Positions 35,373-43,531 of a stretch of 64,000 bases of DNA are shown here, piece after piece (positions within the stretch are counted from its first letter, which is position 1; every line of letters starts with the position of its first letter). The position numbers were made by a program, and so were the translations under genes. The stretch is from NCBI GenBank assembly GCA_020444045.1, contig JAHLLS010000023.1:1-64000 (forward strand), given 5' to 3'. Under the pieces are notes generated by a model. It saw only the letters and a program-made list of their open reading frames with translations, did not search any database and was not told the DNA's origin. The stretch comes from Deltaproteobacteria bacterium (GTDB taxonomy: Bacteria > Desulfobacterota > Desulfobacteria > Desulfobacterales > UBA5852).

Positions 35373-35454
35373 GCATCATGATTCCCCGCTGATCGGGAAG
35401 GCCGGGTCGTTCGTTCGGCCGTCCTGCGCGAGCGGCCGCCCGTCAAGTCATTAT

Positions 35455-35468
35455 GTCAATGGCTTGAC
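35455..35468. promoter_or_regulatory. FleQ-type activator box upstream of fliL
   Basis: GTCAA-TGGC-TTGAC, a perfect palindrome centred about 193 bp upstream of the -24 element at 35654. It is embedded in a larger 35-bp inverted repeat. Confidence 0.7.
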
Positions 35469-35652
35469 GGGCGTCAATCCCCCGCTCCAATCTTCCATTC
35501 CCTGTTTTTCGTCCGATCGGATCCGAACCTCCGCAATCGTGTTTGTGCGCCTGCTTCAATTACGTAATTGTCGAGTGAAAACAGCCGCGTATTTCATCAT
35601 AGCATCGCATGACGATCGCTCTTCGCTGTCGATTGTCGTGGTGAAATGCCCA

Positions 35653-35668
35653 TGGCACACTATTTGCT
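35653..35668 (+). promoter_or_regulatory. Sigma-54 promoter of the fliL-flhB operon
   Basis: TGGCACA-N4-TTGCT, the best consensus match in the window, with GG/GC 12 bases apart. The leader to the fliL ATG at 35831 would be about 150 bases. Confidence 0.88.
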
Positions 35669-35830
35669 CAATCTTGGAGCGGATAATGGGACGTCATTTA
35701 GGAGATGTACAGCCGCGCATTTGACAGCAGTGAGTTCCGGCCTCTTTCAGCCGCGGGGCATGACGGATACCGGGCGGAAGCGATAAACGAACCGGCGCGT
35801 GGAAAAAGTTTTGCGGAAAGGGAAGACCCA

Positions 35831-36295
35831 ATGAATAAAAAAGCCATCATTATTATCGCCGGGATCATGCTGGTTTTTATGGCACTTGTGGGCGGCGGTT
35901 TTTACATGATGTGGGTGAAAATTGTCAGCCTCATGCCACCCGAAGAAGTCATTGAAGAAGTCGTTGAAGACGAGGATGAGGAAGCGGTTGTGATTGGGGA
36001 AATGTTTCCGCTTGACCCGTTTGTGGTGAATTTGGCGGACGGCAACGGCAAACGATATCTTCGCGCGACCGTGCAGTTGGAGCTTGCACCGGAACAGGCC
36101 GCGGCAACCTTTGAGCAGCGGCTGCCCCAGATCCGGGATGTGGTCTTGACGATACTTTCCACCAAACAATTCGAGGATATTCGCACCGCGGACGGCAAAA
36201 TGAGTTTGCGGACGGAAATCATCACCCGGCTGAATGAGCTGCTCAACAACGAAAGTGTTGCCAATATTTATTTTACGGACTTTGTTATCCAATAG
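35831..36295 (+). CDS. fliL: Flagellar basal-body-associated protein FliL
   Basis: A 154-residue single-pass membrane protein that supports stators. It starts at ATG 35831 behind GGAAAGGGAAG; longer upstream readings have no support. The transmembrane helix is at about 5-27 ('IIIIAGIMLVFMALVGGGFY'), followed by an acidic linker (EEVVEDEDEE) and the periplasmic FliL domain ('VVNLADGNGKRYLRATVQLE', 'VANIYFTDFVIQ'). It is the first gene of the sigma-54 fliL-flhB operon. Confidence 0.93.
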   Translation: MNKKAIIIIAGIMLVFMALVGGGFYMMWVKIVSLMPPEEVIEEVVEDEDEEAVVIGEMFPLDPFVVNLADGNGKRYLRATVQLELAPEQAAATFEQRLPQIRDVVLTILSTKQFEDIRTADGKMSLRTEIITRLNELLNNESVANIYFTDFVIQ

Positions 36296-36310
36296 CAGGG
36301 CGCAACCATC

Positions 36311-37297
36311 ATGGCAGACAACGTACTTTCACAAGACGAAATCGATGCCCTGTTGTCCGCAATGGACAGCGGCGAAGTGGACCTGACGGCCAAGGACGAA
36401 CCGCCCGAAGCGAAGGCCGAGGCCTATGACATCACCTCGCAGAACATTATGCTGCGGGACCAGTTTTCAGCACTCGAAGAGGTTTACGATAAATTTTCCG
36501 GGCTCCTTCAAAGTTCGTTGACCGGACTTCTTCAGCAATCCTTCGAAGTCCAGTTCGTTTCGACTGAAATGGTCAAATACGGCGATTTTATCCAGGCCTT
36601 CTCCAACCCCACCAGTTTCAATATTTTCACCATGGACCCGTTGGTCGGTTCGGCGCTGCTGGCGATTGAACCGGGGCTTGTGTTTTCGATGATCGACTGC
36701 ATGTTCGGCGGCAAAGGAGCCCCGCTCAAACAGGGGCGTGAATTCAGCCCGATCGAAATCGGCATGCTGCAACGCTTGAGCCGTGAATTGCTGGGTGATT
36801 TCGAACGCGCCTGGCAAACGGTGTTTTCTATTAAAATTGTCAGTAAAAAAACGGAAACCAAACCGGAGTTTGTCCATCTGGTCAGTCCGGACGAGCTGAT
36901 GATCGTGATCGTGTTCTCCATCAAAGGCGAAGAATTCTCCGGCAATTTCCACCTTTGTATCTCCTACCGGATGCTGGAGCCGATCAAAGACAAGTTGTCA
37001 TCGCGTTATTTGCGCGCCAAAGATTCCGAAGCCACTTTCAGCGACCGTATCCAGAAAACCCTGGAGGAAACCAATGTCAACCTGATTGCGGAACTGGGCT
37101 ATACCTCCCATACCTTCGGCGATCTTATCGCGCTGCAGATCGACGACATCTTTACGTTAAACACCGGTCCGCATGATCCCATCACCGTCAAAATCGAGAG
37201 TGAACCCAAATATCGGGGATATCCTGGCATTATCAACGGAAATCGCGCTGTTGAAATCGTCGACATCATATCGCCAGAGGAGGCCGCTGCGGAATAA
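36311..37297 (+). CDS. fliM: Motor switch protein FliM
   Basis: A 328-residue C-ring protein of normal length. The N-terminal CheY-P docking motif is present (LSQDEIDALLSAM), followed by the CheC-like middle domain with 'DPLVGSALLAIEPGLVFSMI' and 'RELLGDFERAW', and the C-terminal FliN-like domain ending 'YRGYPGIINGNRAVEIVDII'. It receives the chemotaxis signal from CheY-P (58981). fliN follows after 2 bp. Confidence 0.96.
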   Translation: MADNVLSQDEIDALLSAMDSGEVDLTAKDEPPEAKAEAYDITSQNIMLRDQFSALEEVYDKFSGLLQSSLTGLLQQSFEVQFVSTEMVKYGDFIQAFSNPTSFNIFTMDPLVGSALLAIEPGLVFSMIDCMFGGKGAPLKQGREFSPIEIGMLQRLSRELLGDFERAWQTVFSIKIVSKKTETKPEFVHLVSPDELMIVIVFSIKGEEFSGNFHLCISYRMLEPIKDKLSSRYLRAKDSEATFSDRIQKTLEETNVNLIAELGYTSHTFGDLIALQIDDIFTLNTGPHDPITVKIESEPKYRGYPGIINGNRAVEIVDIISPEEAAAE

Positions 37298-37299
37298 TC

Positions 37300-37689
37300 A
37301 TGAATCCAACCCGAGATCATAAAAATGTGACGCTGAAAGAAGTGACCGCAGAAGGGCACGGCGCTTCCGCCAACAAAGACAAAGGATACCAGTTCTCAGC
37401 GCTGAACAGCGGGGAAGCGCCCGCCAAAAACAAAAACCTGAACTTCATCCTCGATATCCCCCTGGAAGTGACGGTTCAGTTGGGCCGGACCCGCATGCTG
37501 GTCAATGATTTACTCAAGTTGGGGCAGGGGTCGGTGATCGAGCTTGAAAAAATGGCGGGCGAAACCCTGGAAATTCTGGCCAACCAACGACTGGTCGCCC
37601 GGGGCGAAGTCGTGGTGATCAATGAAAAATTCGGGATTCGCGTGACCGAAATCATCAGCCCCATGGAACGTGTGGAGAAATTGAAATGA
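37300..37689 (+). CDS. fliN: Motor switch protein FliN
   Basis: A 129-residue FliN with a polar N-terminal stretch of about 45 residues and the SpoA domain: 'FILDIPLEVTVQLGRTRMLV', 'LLKLGQGSVIELEKMAGETL' and 'GEVVVINEKFGIRVTEII'. It forms the bottom of the C ring and docks FliH. There is no CheC domain, so it is not FliY. The stop overlaps fliO (ATGATG). Confidence 0.95.
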   Translation: MNPTRDHKNVTLKEVTAEGHGASANKDKGYQFSALNSGEAPAKNKNLNFILDIPLEVTVQLGRTRMLVNDLLKLGQGSVIELEKMAGETLEILANQRLVARGEVVVINEKFGIRVTEIISPMERVEKLK

Positions 37690-38081
37690 TGACGCCTGAA
37701 TTGGTCACCGCCGCGATGAAAATGATCGGCGTTCTAGTCCTCATCGTGGGCGGTTTGCTGGCGTTCAATGCGTATTCCAAACGGTTTTTTAAAAACGGTC
37801 TCGGTGCGGCCGGTCATAAAGCAGTTCATGTCTTAGAGAATACGCCGCTCGGGCTTAAAAAGTCGATCGCGCTGGTCAAGGTTCCCGGCGCCGTGCTGGT
37901 GTTGGGCGTTACCCACGATCGCATATCCCTGCTGAATCGCATCGACGAACCGACGTTTGAGGCATCGATTGAAACTTCTTCTGCCGACCGCAGCCCGTCT
38001 TTCAAAGAGCACTTGCGCCGGTTATCGGGCGGTCTGCAGCGGAAAGCCGTCGACGCTGATTTGGCAGGTGGTTTCGAATGA
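37686..38081 (+). CDS. fliO: Flagellar export protein FliO
   Basis: A 131-residue protein with one transmembrane helix at about 10-28 ('MKMIGVLVLIVGGLLAFNAY') and a cytoplasmic domain with the FliO pattern ('HVLENTPLGLKKSIALVKVP', 'GAVLVLGVTHDRISLLNRI'). FliO assists assembly of the FliP pore. It overlaps fliN by 4 bp at its start and fliP by 4 bp at its end. ATG 37689 is an equal alternative start. Confidence 0.88.
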   Translation: MMTPELVTAAMKMIGVLVLIVGGLLAFNAYSKRFFKNGLGAAGHKAVHVLENTPLGLKKSIALVKVPGAVLVLGVTHDRISLLNRIDEPTFEASIETSSADRSPSFKEHLRRLSGGLQRKAVDADLAGGFE

Positions 38082-38860
38082 AACCTATGGCGCCCAATCG
38101 CATGCGAAGGATCGCCTGCACGGCCATCCTGGCCATTGGTCTTGTTCTGTCGATCGCCGGTGTCGGTCATGCGGCCGATATCCCGGCCGCATCGCTTTTC
38201 AGTATTCAGATGCCCGACGGCGACAATCCCGCCCAAACATCCGTGGTTTTGCAAATCTTCCTGCTGCTGACCGTGCTTTCGCTGGCCCCGGCCATTTTAA
38301 TCATGCTGACCTCGTTTACCCGCATGGCCATCGTCCTATCGGTCCTGCGGCAGGCGATCGGCACCCAATCCATGCCGCCCAACCAGGTGATTATCGGACT
38401 GGCGCTGTTTCTGACGTTTTTCGTCATGTCCCCGGTCTGGCAGAAAGTGCACCAGGCGGCGCTCACCCCCTACCTGGAAAACCAGATTTCGCAGGAAGAG
38501 GCGCTGACCCGTGCGATGGCGCCGGTGCGGGAGTTCATGTTCAAACAGACGCGGGAAAAAGATCTTGCCATGTTGATGGACATTGCCAAAGCACCGCGCC
38601 CCAACGGTCTGGACGATGTGCCGACCACCGTGCTGATTCCGTCATTTATCATCAGTGAGCTCAAAACCGCTTTTCAGATGGCCTTCATGCTGTACGTCCC
38701 TTTTTTGATCATCGATATGGTGGTGGCTTCGGTGCTCCTGTCCATGGGCATGATGATGCTGCCGCCGGTCATGATTTCCCTGCCTTTTAAACTGATGCTG
38801 TTTGTGCTGGCGGACGGGTGGCATCTGATCGTCGGGTCCCTGGTAAAAGGGTTCGGTTGA
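38078..38860 (+). CDS. fliP: Flagellar export gate protein FliP
   Basis: A 260-residue FliP. It starts with a cleavable signal peptide ending in GVGHAADIP, then the family motifs 'LLTVLSLAPAILIMLTSFTR', 'MAIVLSVLRQAIGTQSMPPN' and 'FMLYVPFLIIDMVVASVLLS' with four transmembrane helices. It forms the core of the export channel with FliQ and FliR. Confidence 0.96.
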   Translation: MKPMAPNRMRRIACTAILAIGLVLSIAGVGHAADIPAASLFSIQMPDGDNPAQTSVVLQIFLLLTVLSLAPAILIMLTSFTRMAIVLSVLRQAIGTQSMPPNQVIIGLALFLTFFVMSPVWQKVHQAALTPYLENQISQEEALTRAMAPVREFMFKQTREKDLAMLMDIAKAPRPNGLDDVPTTVLIPSFIISELKTAFQMAFMLYVPFLIIDMVVASVLLSMGMMMLPPVMISLPFKLMLFVLADGWHLIVGSLVKGFG

Positions 38861-38875
38861 TACGGAGATAACGTC

Positions 38876-39145
38876 ATGACCCCTGAATTCGTTACCGGCT
38901 TTTTCCTGGAAGCCATCAAAATAACCATTATGCTGGCGGCACCCATGTTACTGGCCGGGCTTGTGGTGGGTTTGATGATCAGTGTTTTTCAAGCGGCAAC
39001 ACAGATCAATGAAATGACCATGACCTTCATCCCCAAAATGCTGGCCGTGGCCGTGGCGCTGCTGATATCGTTCCCGTGGATGCTGCAGGTGCTCATCGAT
39101 TTCATGCAGAATCTCATTATCGGGCTTCCGCAGACGATCCGGTGA
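38876..39145 (+). CDS. fliQ: Flagellar export gate protein FliQ
   Basis: An 89-residue protein with two hydrophobic helices (about 15-38 and 50-75). Family motifs 'LLAGLVVGLMISVFQAATQI' and 'NEMTMTFIPKMLAVAVAL' are present. It wraps around the FliP/FliR pore. GGAG precedes the ATG. Confidence 0.95.
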   Translation: MTPEFVTGFFLEAIKITIMLAAPMLLAGLVVGLMISVFQAATQINEMTMTFIPKMLAVAVALLISFPWMLQVLIDFMQNLIIGLPQTIR

Positions 39146-39167
39146 TCCCGATGCTTCGTGACGCGCT

Positions 39168-39950
39168 ATGATTTCGCTTCAGGTTTCATACCCGCAGGTG
39201 CAACTGTTCCTTCTGGTATTCCTCCGTGTCACCGTCATACTGATGAGCCTGCCGATCTTCAGCGGCAACAATGTGCCGAATATGTTCAAAGCCGGTCTGT
39301 CCCTGGCGGTGGCCCTTACCCTTTTCCCGGTGATCGATTTGACCGTCCTGCCCGCCATGACCGGATGGATCTTCATGACCCTGGGCGTCATCAGCGAAGT
39401 GTTGCTGGGATTGGGAATTGGTCTGGCCATTCGGCTGATCATGGCGGGAATCCAGATGGCCGGCCAGGTGTCCGGCTTCCAGATGGGGTTGGCGATCGCC
39501 AACATCATGGATCCGGCCACCAGCATGCAGACACCCATTCTGGCCCAAGCGTTCAACCTGATGGCCATGCTGATCTTTCTGGCCATCGATGCGCACCATT
39601 GGTTTTTTCGGGCCATGGTGGACAGCTTTGCCATCATACCACCGTTCCAGTTCGTGCTGTCGGCCTCGTTTGTCGGCTACCTGATGCAAACGGCCGGCAC
39701 CATGTTTGTCATTGCCCTCAAAATCGGTGCGCCGGTGATCGTGGTGCTGATCCTGACCAGCGTTTCGTTCGGTCTTATGGCACGCACCGTGCCCCAGATG
39801 AACATCTTTATTGTGGCGATGCCGTTGAAAATCGTTGTGGGACTTCTGTTCGTGGTTTTCAGTCTGCCGTACCTGCAACCGTATTTGCGGGAACTGTTCG
39901 ACGGATTCGGTGTCGGGTTGGTCCCATTGCTCAGATTGATGGGATCTTAA
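39168..39950 (+). CDS. fliR: Flagellar export gate protein FliR
   Basis: A 260-residue, strongly hydrophobic protein with about six membrane helices. Recognisable parts are 'MSLPIFSGNNVPNMFKAGLS', 'GLAIRLIMAGIQMAGQVSGF' and 'VPQMNIFIVAMPLKIVVGLL'. It completes the FliPQR gate. flhB follows after 9 bp. Confidence 0.95.
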   Translation: MISLQVSYPQVQLFLLVFLRVTVILMSLPIFSGNNVPNMFKAGLSLAVALTLFPVIDLTVLPAMTGWIFMTLGVISEVLLGLGIGLAIRLIMAGIQMAGQVSGFQMGLAIANIMDPATSMQTPILAQAFNLMAMLIFLAIDAHHWFFRAMVDSFAIIPPFQFVLSASFVGYLMQTAGTMFVIALKIGAPVIVVLILTSVSFGLMARTVPQMNIFIVAMPLKIVVGLLFVVFSLPYLQPYLRELFDGFGVGLVPLLRLMGS

Positions 39951-39959
39951 GGAGCGGGC

Positions 39960-41036
39960 ATGGCGCAAGACAACGGCATGGACCGTACCGAGAAACCGAC
40001 GGCCAAAAAACTCGAAGACGCCCGCAAAAAAGGGCAGGTGGCCCAGAGCCGCGAGATCCCGTCCGCCATGATCCTGATGACGTCCCTGGCCGTTTTTTAT
40101 TTCGGCGGTCAGGCCATGGCCCAGCAACTGGCCGATCTCATGCGCGTCAGTTTCCGCAACCTGGGAGGCGGATGGATTCAGAACGCCGGATCAGTTCACC
40201 TTATGGTGGGGTGGCTGTTCAATGAGACCCTGTCCATCCTGATGCCCATGATGCTCGCCCTGCTGGTGATCGGGATCATTGCCAACGTGGCCCAATTCGG
40301 TTTCAATCTCAAAGAGGACCTGCTGGCGCCCGATTTAAAAAAACTGAATCCCATCAGCGGCATCAAACGTCTGGTATCGCTCAAATCGCTGGTGGAACTG
40401 GTCAAATCCATTTTCAAGATCGGATTTGTCGGTCTGATTGCCTATTTAATTTTGCGGGGGGAGCTTGTCTCCATCCCGTCCTTGATTCACATGGAGGTGA
40501 TCGATACGGCGGCCTACATGGGTGAGGTCGCCTTCAAAATCGCCTTTTTTGTGTGCCTGGGACTCATCGTTCTGGCCACGGCCGATTTCGCCTATCAGCG
40601 CTGGCAGCACCAGAAAGATCTCATGATGACCAAGCAGGAGATCAAGGAAGAGCGCAAACAGAGCGACGGCGATCCCCAGGTCAAATCCCGCATTCGCAGC
40701 ATGCAGATGGAAATGGCGCAGCGGCGCATGATGGAGGCGATTCCATCCGCGGATGTGGTCATCACCAACCCGACCCATTTTGCCATTGCCATCAAGTTTG
40801 ACGCCAAGCAAATGGCCGCTCCCCAGGTGGTGGCCAAAGGCGCCGACTACATTGCCCTGCGCATCCGTGAAATTGCCGAGGAACATAACGTGCCACGGGT
40901 TGAAAACAAGCCGCTGGCCCGGGCCCTTTTTCGTTCCGCTGAAATCGGCGATTTCATCCCCGAGGAACTCTACCGGGCCGTGGCGGAAGTGCTGGCCTAC
41001 GTCTACCGCCTCAAGGGCATCCGTCACCCGGGATAG
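39960..41036 (+). CDS. flhB: Flagellar export switch protein FlhB
   Basis: A 358-residue FlhB. It starts with the family motif 'DRTEKPTAKKLEDARKKGQV' and has four transmembrane helices up to about 215. The autocleavage site NPTH is at residues 270-273 within VVITNPTHFAIAI, so substrate-specificity switching is intact. GGAGCGGGC precedes the ATG. It is the last gene of the fliL operon. Confidence 0.96.
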   Translation: MAQDNGMDRTEKPTAKKLEDARKKGQVAQSREIPSAMILMTSLAVFYFGGQAMAQQLADLMRVSFRNLGGGWIQNAGSVHLMVGWLFNETLSILMPMMLALLVIGIIANVAQFGFNLKEDLLAPDLKKLNPISGIKRLVSLKSLVELVKSIFKIGFVGLIAYLILRGELVSIPSLIHMEVIDTAAYMGEVAFKIAFFVCLGLIVLATADFAYQRWQHQKDLMMTKQEIKEERKQSDGDPQVKSRIRSMQMEMAQRRMMEAIPSADVVITNPTHFAIAIKFDAKQMAAPQVVAKGADYIALRIREIAEEHNVPRVENKPLARALFRSAEIGDFIPEELYRAVAEVLAYVYRLKGIRHPG

Positions 41037-41188
41037 CGATTTCCACCCGCCGACCTTCGTCTGTTTCAATCATGACGTGGTTATGTCGCAGTCCACCACC
41101 TTTGGTGGATGACGCTGCTTGGTTCTGCAATCCCAGGGCGATTAAATCTTTGCCGTTACCGTTCTCACGAAGCGAAAAAGAACCGTCC

Positions 41189-41202
41189 GTCAAAACCTTG
41201 AC
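41189..41202. promoter_or_regulatory. FleQ-type activator box upstream of flhA
   Basis: GTCAA-AACC-TTGAC, a perfect palindrome centred about 142 bp upstream of the -24 element at 41338. Confidence 0.7.
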
Positions 41203-41336
41203 AGGAATCGTATGGTTGATGGCGTTGATTACAATGAATGCATTAGCAACGGTCAAAGCGGTATTCCATTGAAATCGCATTGATATTGCGGGGTATTTAG
41301 AGCGGTCGCGAAATACAATTATCGGGGTCCTTCATT

Positions 41337-41352
41337 AGGCATGAATCCTGCA
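41337..41352 (+). promoter_or_regulatory. Sigma-54 promoter of the flhA-flhF-flhG-fliA operon
   Basis: AGGCATG-N4-CTGCA with GG and GC 12 bases apart; one mismatch in the first position of each element. The transcript would start near 41363, about 66 bases before the flhA ATG. It places fliA (sigma-28) under sigma-54 control. Confidence 0.75.
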
Positions 41353-41428
41353 AAATGGTTCGCTTCAAATAGATCGTTTCAAGATGACACGTGCGGATTA
41401 ACCTCAGTCTTTAAAAAACGGAAATCGA

Positions 41429-43531
41429 ATGGAATACGCTGATCAGCAAAAGCTTCCCGGGCAGCTCGAAGCTTTGACCAACAACTCGGATATTCTCATG
41501 GCAGCCCTTGTCGTGGGGATCCTGGTTTTCATGATCCTTCCGCTGCCGGCCTTTATTTTGGATCTCCTGCTGAGCTTCAACATTACTTTTTCCATCGTTA
41601 TTTTGCTGGTGGGGATGTACATCGTCCATCCGCTGCAACTGTCCTCCTTCCCGACCATCTTGCTGCTGGCAACCCTGTTCCGACTGTCGCTCAACATTGC
41701 CTCGACCCGCATCATTCTGCTGAGCGGCGTGGAGGGCACCAGTGCGGCCGGTAAGGTGATTCAGGCCTTCGGCAGCTTTGTGGTGGGAGGGAACTATCTG
41801 GTCGGCATTATCGTTTTTCTGATTCTGGTGATCATCAATTTCATGGTCATCACCAAGGGCGCCGGCCGCATTGCCGAAGTCGCCGCCCGGTTCACCCTGG
41901 ATGCCATGCCGGGCAAGCAGATGAGCATCGATGCGGATCTGAACGCCGGTATGATCACCGAAGACGAAGCCCGCAAACGCCGTGAGGACATCGCCCAGGA
42001 AGCCGAGTATTACGGCGCCATGGATGGTGCCAACAAGTTCGTCCGCGGCGATGCCATTGCCGGCATCATTATCACCCTGATCAATATATTAGGCGGGTTG
42101 ACCATCGGGGTCCTCCAGAATGGCATGAACTTTGGGGACGCCGCTCAGAATTATACCCTGCTGACCGTGGGTGACGGCCTGGTTTCGCAAATTCCGGCGC
42201 TGATCGTATCCACGGCCGCCGGTATCATTGTCAGCCGCGCCGGTTCGAAATCCAGCCTTGGCCGCGACATTACTTCACAGGTTCTATTTCAGCATCGCGC
42301 CATCGGCATCGCCGCGGCTGTACTGCTGGGTTTTGCCATGATCCCCGGATTGCCGACGCTGCCCTTCATGACCCTGGCAGCCACCGCCGCGACAGTTGCT
42401 TATGTGGTGTACAAGGCCGGCAAAGCCGACACGGACGCGCAGGAAGCGGTGGATCTTTTGCCGGAAGGCGACCGCCCGGTCGAGAATCTGGAAGATCTTC
42501 AACCCCTCGATATCTTGTCTCTGGAAGTGGGCTACGGCCTGATACCCCTGGTGGATGTGGATCAGAGCGGTGAACTGTTGACCCGCATCAAATCCATTCG
42601 CCAGCAGGCGGCGGAAGAGATCGGGTTGATCGTGCCCCCGGTTCACATCCAGGACAACATGCAACTGCAACCGGGTGAGTACCGTATTCTGCTCAAAGGC
42701 AATGAAATCACACGCGGCGAGTTGACTCTGAATCATTATCTCGCCATGAACCCGGGCGATGCCGTGGGTCAGATCGACGGCATCCCGACCCATGAGCCCA
42801 CCTACGGGCTTCCCGCCGTATGGATCAAGGAAGAACATCGTGAAAAGGCCATCGCCGACGGACACACGGTGGTCGATCTGGCCACGGTGATGACCACCCA
42901 TATTTCCGATGTCATCACCCGCCACGCCTATGAGCTCGTGGGACGGCAGGAAGTCCAGCGCATGCTGGATCATTTTAAACAGACCTACCCGAAGGTGGTT
43001 GAAGAACTCATTCCCAACCAGTTACCCTTGGGCGGCGTGGTCAAGGTGCTTCAGAACCTGCTGAAAGAGCAGGTTTCGATTCGCGATCTGTTGGCGATTC
43101 TGGAAACACTGGCCGACTGGACGCCCATGACCAAAGACCTGGACATCCTGACGGAATATGTCCGGCAAGCGCTGGCACGATCGATCGTGAAACCCTATGT
43201 GGGCGCCGACGGTTCGCTGGCGGCGGTAACCCTCGATCAGGGTGTGGAGGTGTCCATTTCAGAGGCAATCCAACGAACCGATCACGGCAGCTTCCTGGCC
43301 ATGGATCCCCGGGCCGTTGAGAAGATTGTGCAGGCTATGGCCAAGCACATCGAAGCGTTTGCCGCCCTCAACAGCCAACCGGTGGTGTTGTGCTCGGCAC
43401 AAATTCGACCGCATTTCAAACGCCTGATCGATCGAATGGTTCCCAACCTGGCAGTGCTTTCCTACGATGAAGTCATGAACAATGCGCAGGTTCAAATGAT
43501 CGGTTCGGTGGAGGTTAACCATGCAGATTAA
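41429..43531 (+). CDS. flhA: Flagellar export gate protein FlhA
   Basis: A 700-residue FlhA of standard length. The N-terminal half holds about eight transmembrane helices and the conserved FHIPEP region ('TKGAGRIAEVAARFTLDAMP', 'GKQMSIDADLNAGMI'). The cytoplasmic half is the ring that docks chaperones. GGAAA precedes the ATG. It overlaps flhF by 11 bp. Confidence 0.96.
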   Translation: MEYADQQKLPGQLEALTNNSDILMAALVVGILVFMILPLPAFILDLLLSFNITFSIVILLVGMYIVHPLQLSSFPTILLLATLFRLSLNIASTRIILLSGVEGTSAAGKVIQAFGSFVVGGNYLVGIIVFLILVIINFMVITKGAGRIAEVAARFTLDAMPGKQMSIDADLNAGMITEDEARKRREDIAQEAEYYGAMDGANKFVRGDAIAGIIITLINILGGLTIGVLQNGMNFGDAAQNYTLLTVGDGLVSQIPALIVSTAAGIIVSRAGSKSSLGRDITSQVLFQHRAIGIAAAVLLGFAMIPGLPTLPFMTLAATAATVAYVVYKAGKADTDAQEAVDLLPEGDRPVENLEDLQPLDILSLEVGYGLIPLVDVDQSGELLTRIKSIRQQAAEEIGLIVPPVHIQDNMQLQPGEYRILLKGNEITRGELTLNHYLAMNPGDAVGQIDGIPTHEPTYGLPAVWIKEEHREKAIADGHTVVDLATVMTTHISDVITRHAYELVGRQEVQRMLDHFKQTYPKVVEELIPNQLPLGGVVKVLQNLLKEQVSIRDLLAILETLADWTPMTKDLDILTEYVRQALARSIVKPYVGADGSLAAVTLDQGVEVSISEAIQRTDHGSFLAMDPRAVEKIVQAMAKHIEAFAALNSQPVVLCSAQIRPHFKRLIDRMVPNLAVLSYDEVMNNAQVQMIGSVEVNHAD

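Larger units (their letters stand above)
35373..35830. other. Regulatory region upstream of fliL
   Basis: No gene in about 460 bp. A 10-bp perfect inverted repeat (GCCCGTCAAG / CTTGACGGGC, 35438-35472) contains a perfect FleQ-type box in its right half, and a textbook sigma-54 promoter lies at 35653-35668. The open frame across 35464-35724 overlaps both and is not credible. The inverted repeat may double as an end structure for the flgE transcript. Confidence 0.75.
41037..41428. other. Regulatory region upstream of flhA
   Basis: About 390 bp with a perfect FleQ-type box (41189-41202) and a sigma-54 promoter (41337-41352). A minus-strand 89-codon frame at 41011-41280 covers the box and has no ribosome site; I treat the region as regulatory. 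Confidence 0.7.

Noticed and set aside
35464-35724. Plus-strand frame before fliL
   Set aside because: It spans the FleQ-type box and the sigma-54 promoter and has no ribosome site; the real fliL start is at 35831.
41011-41280. 89-codon minus-strand frame upstream of flhA
   Set aside because: The protein reads plausibly, but there is no ribosome site, it overlaps the 3' end of flhB, and it covers a FleQ-type box of the flhA promoter region.
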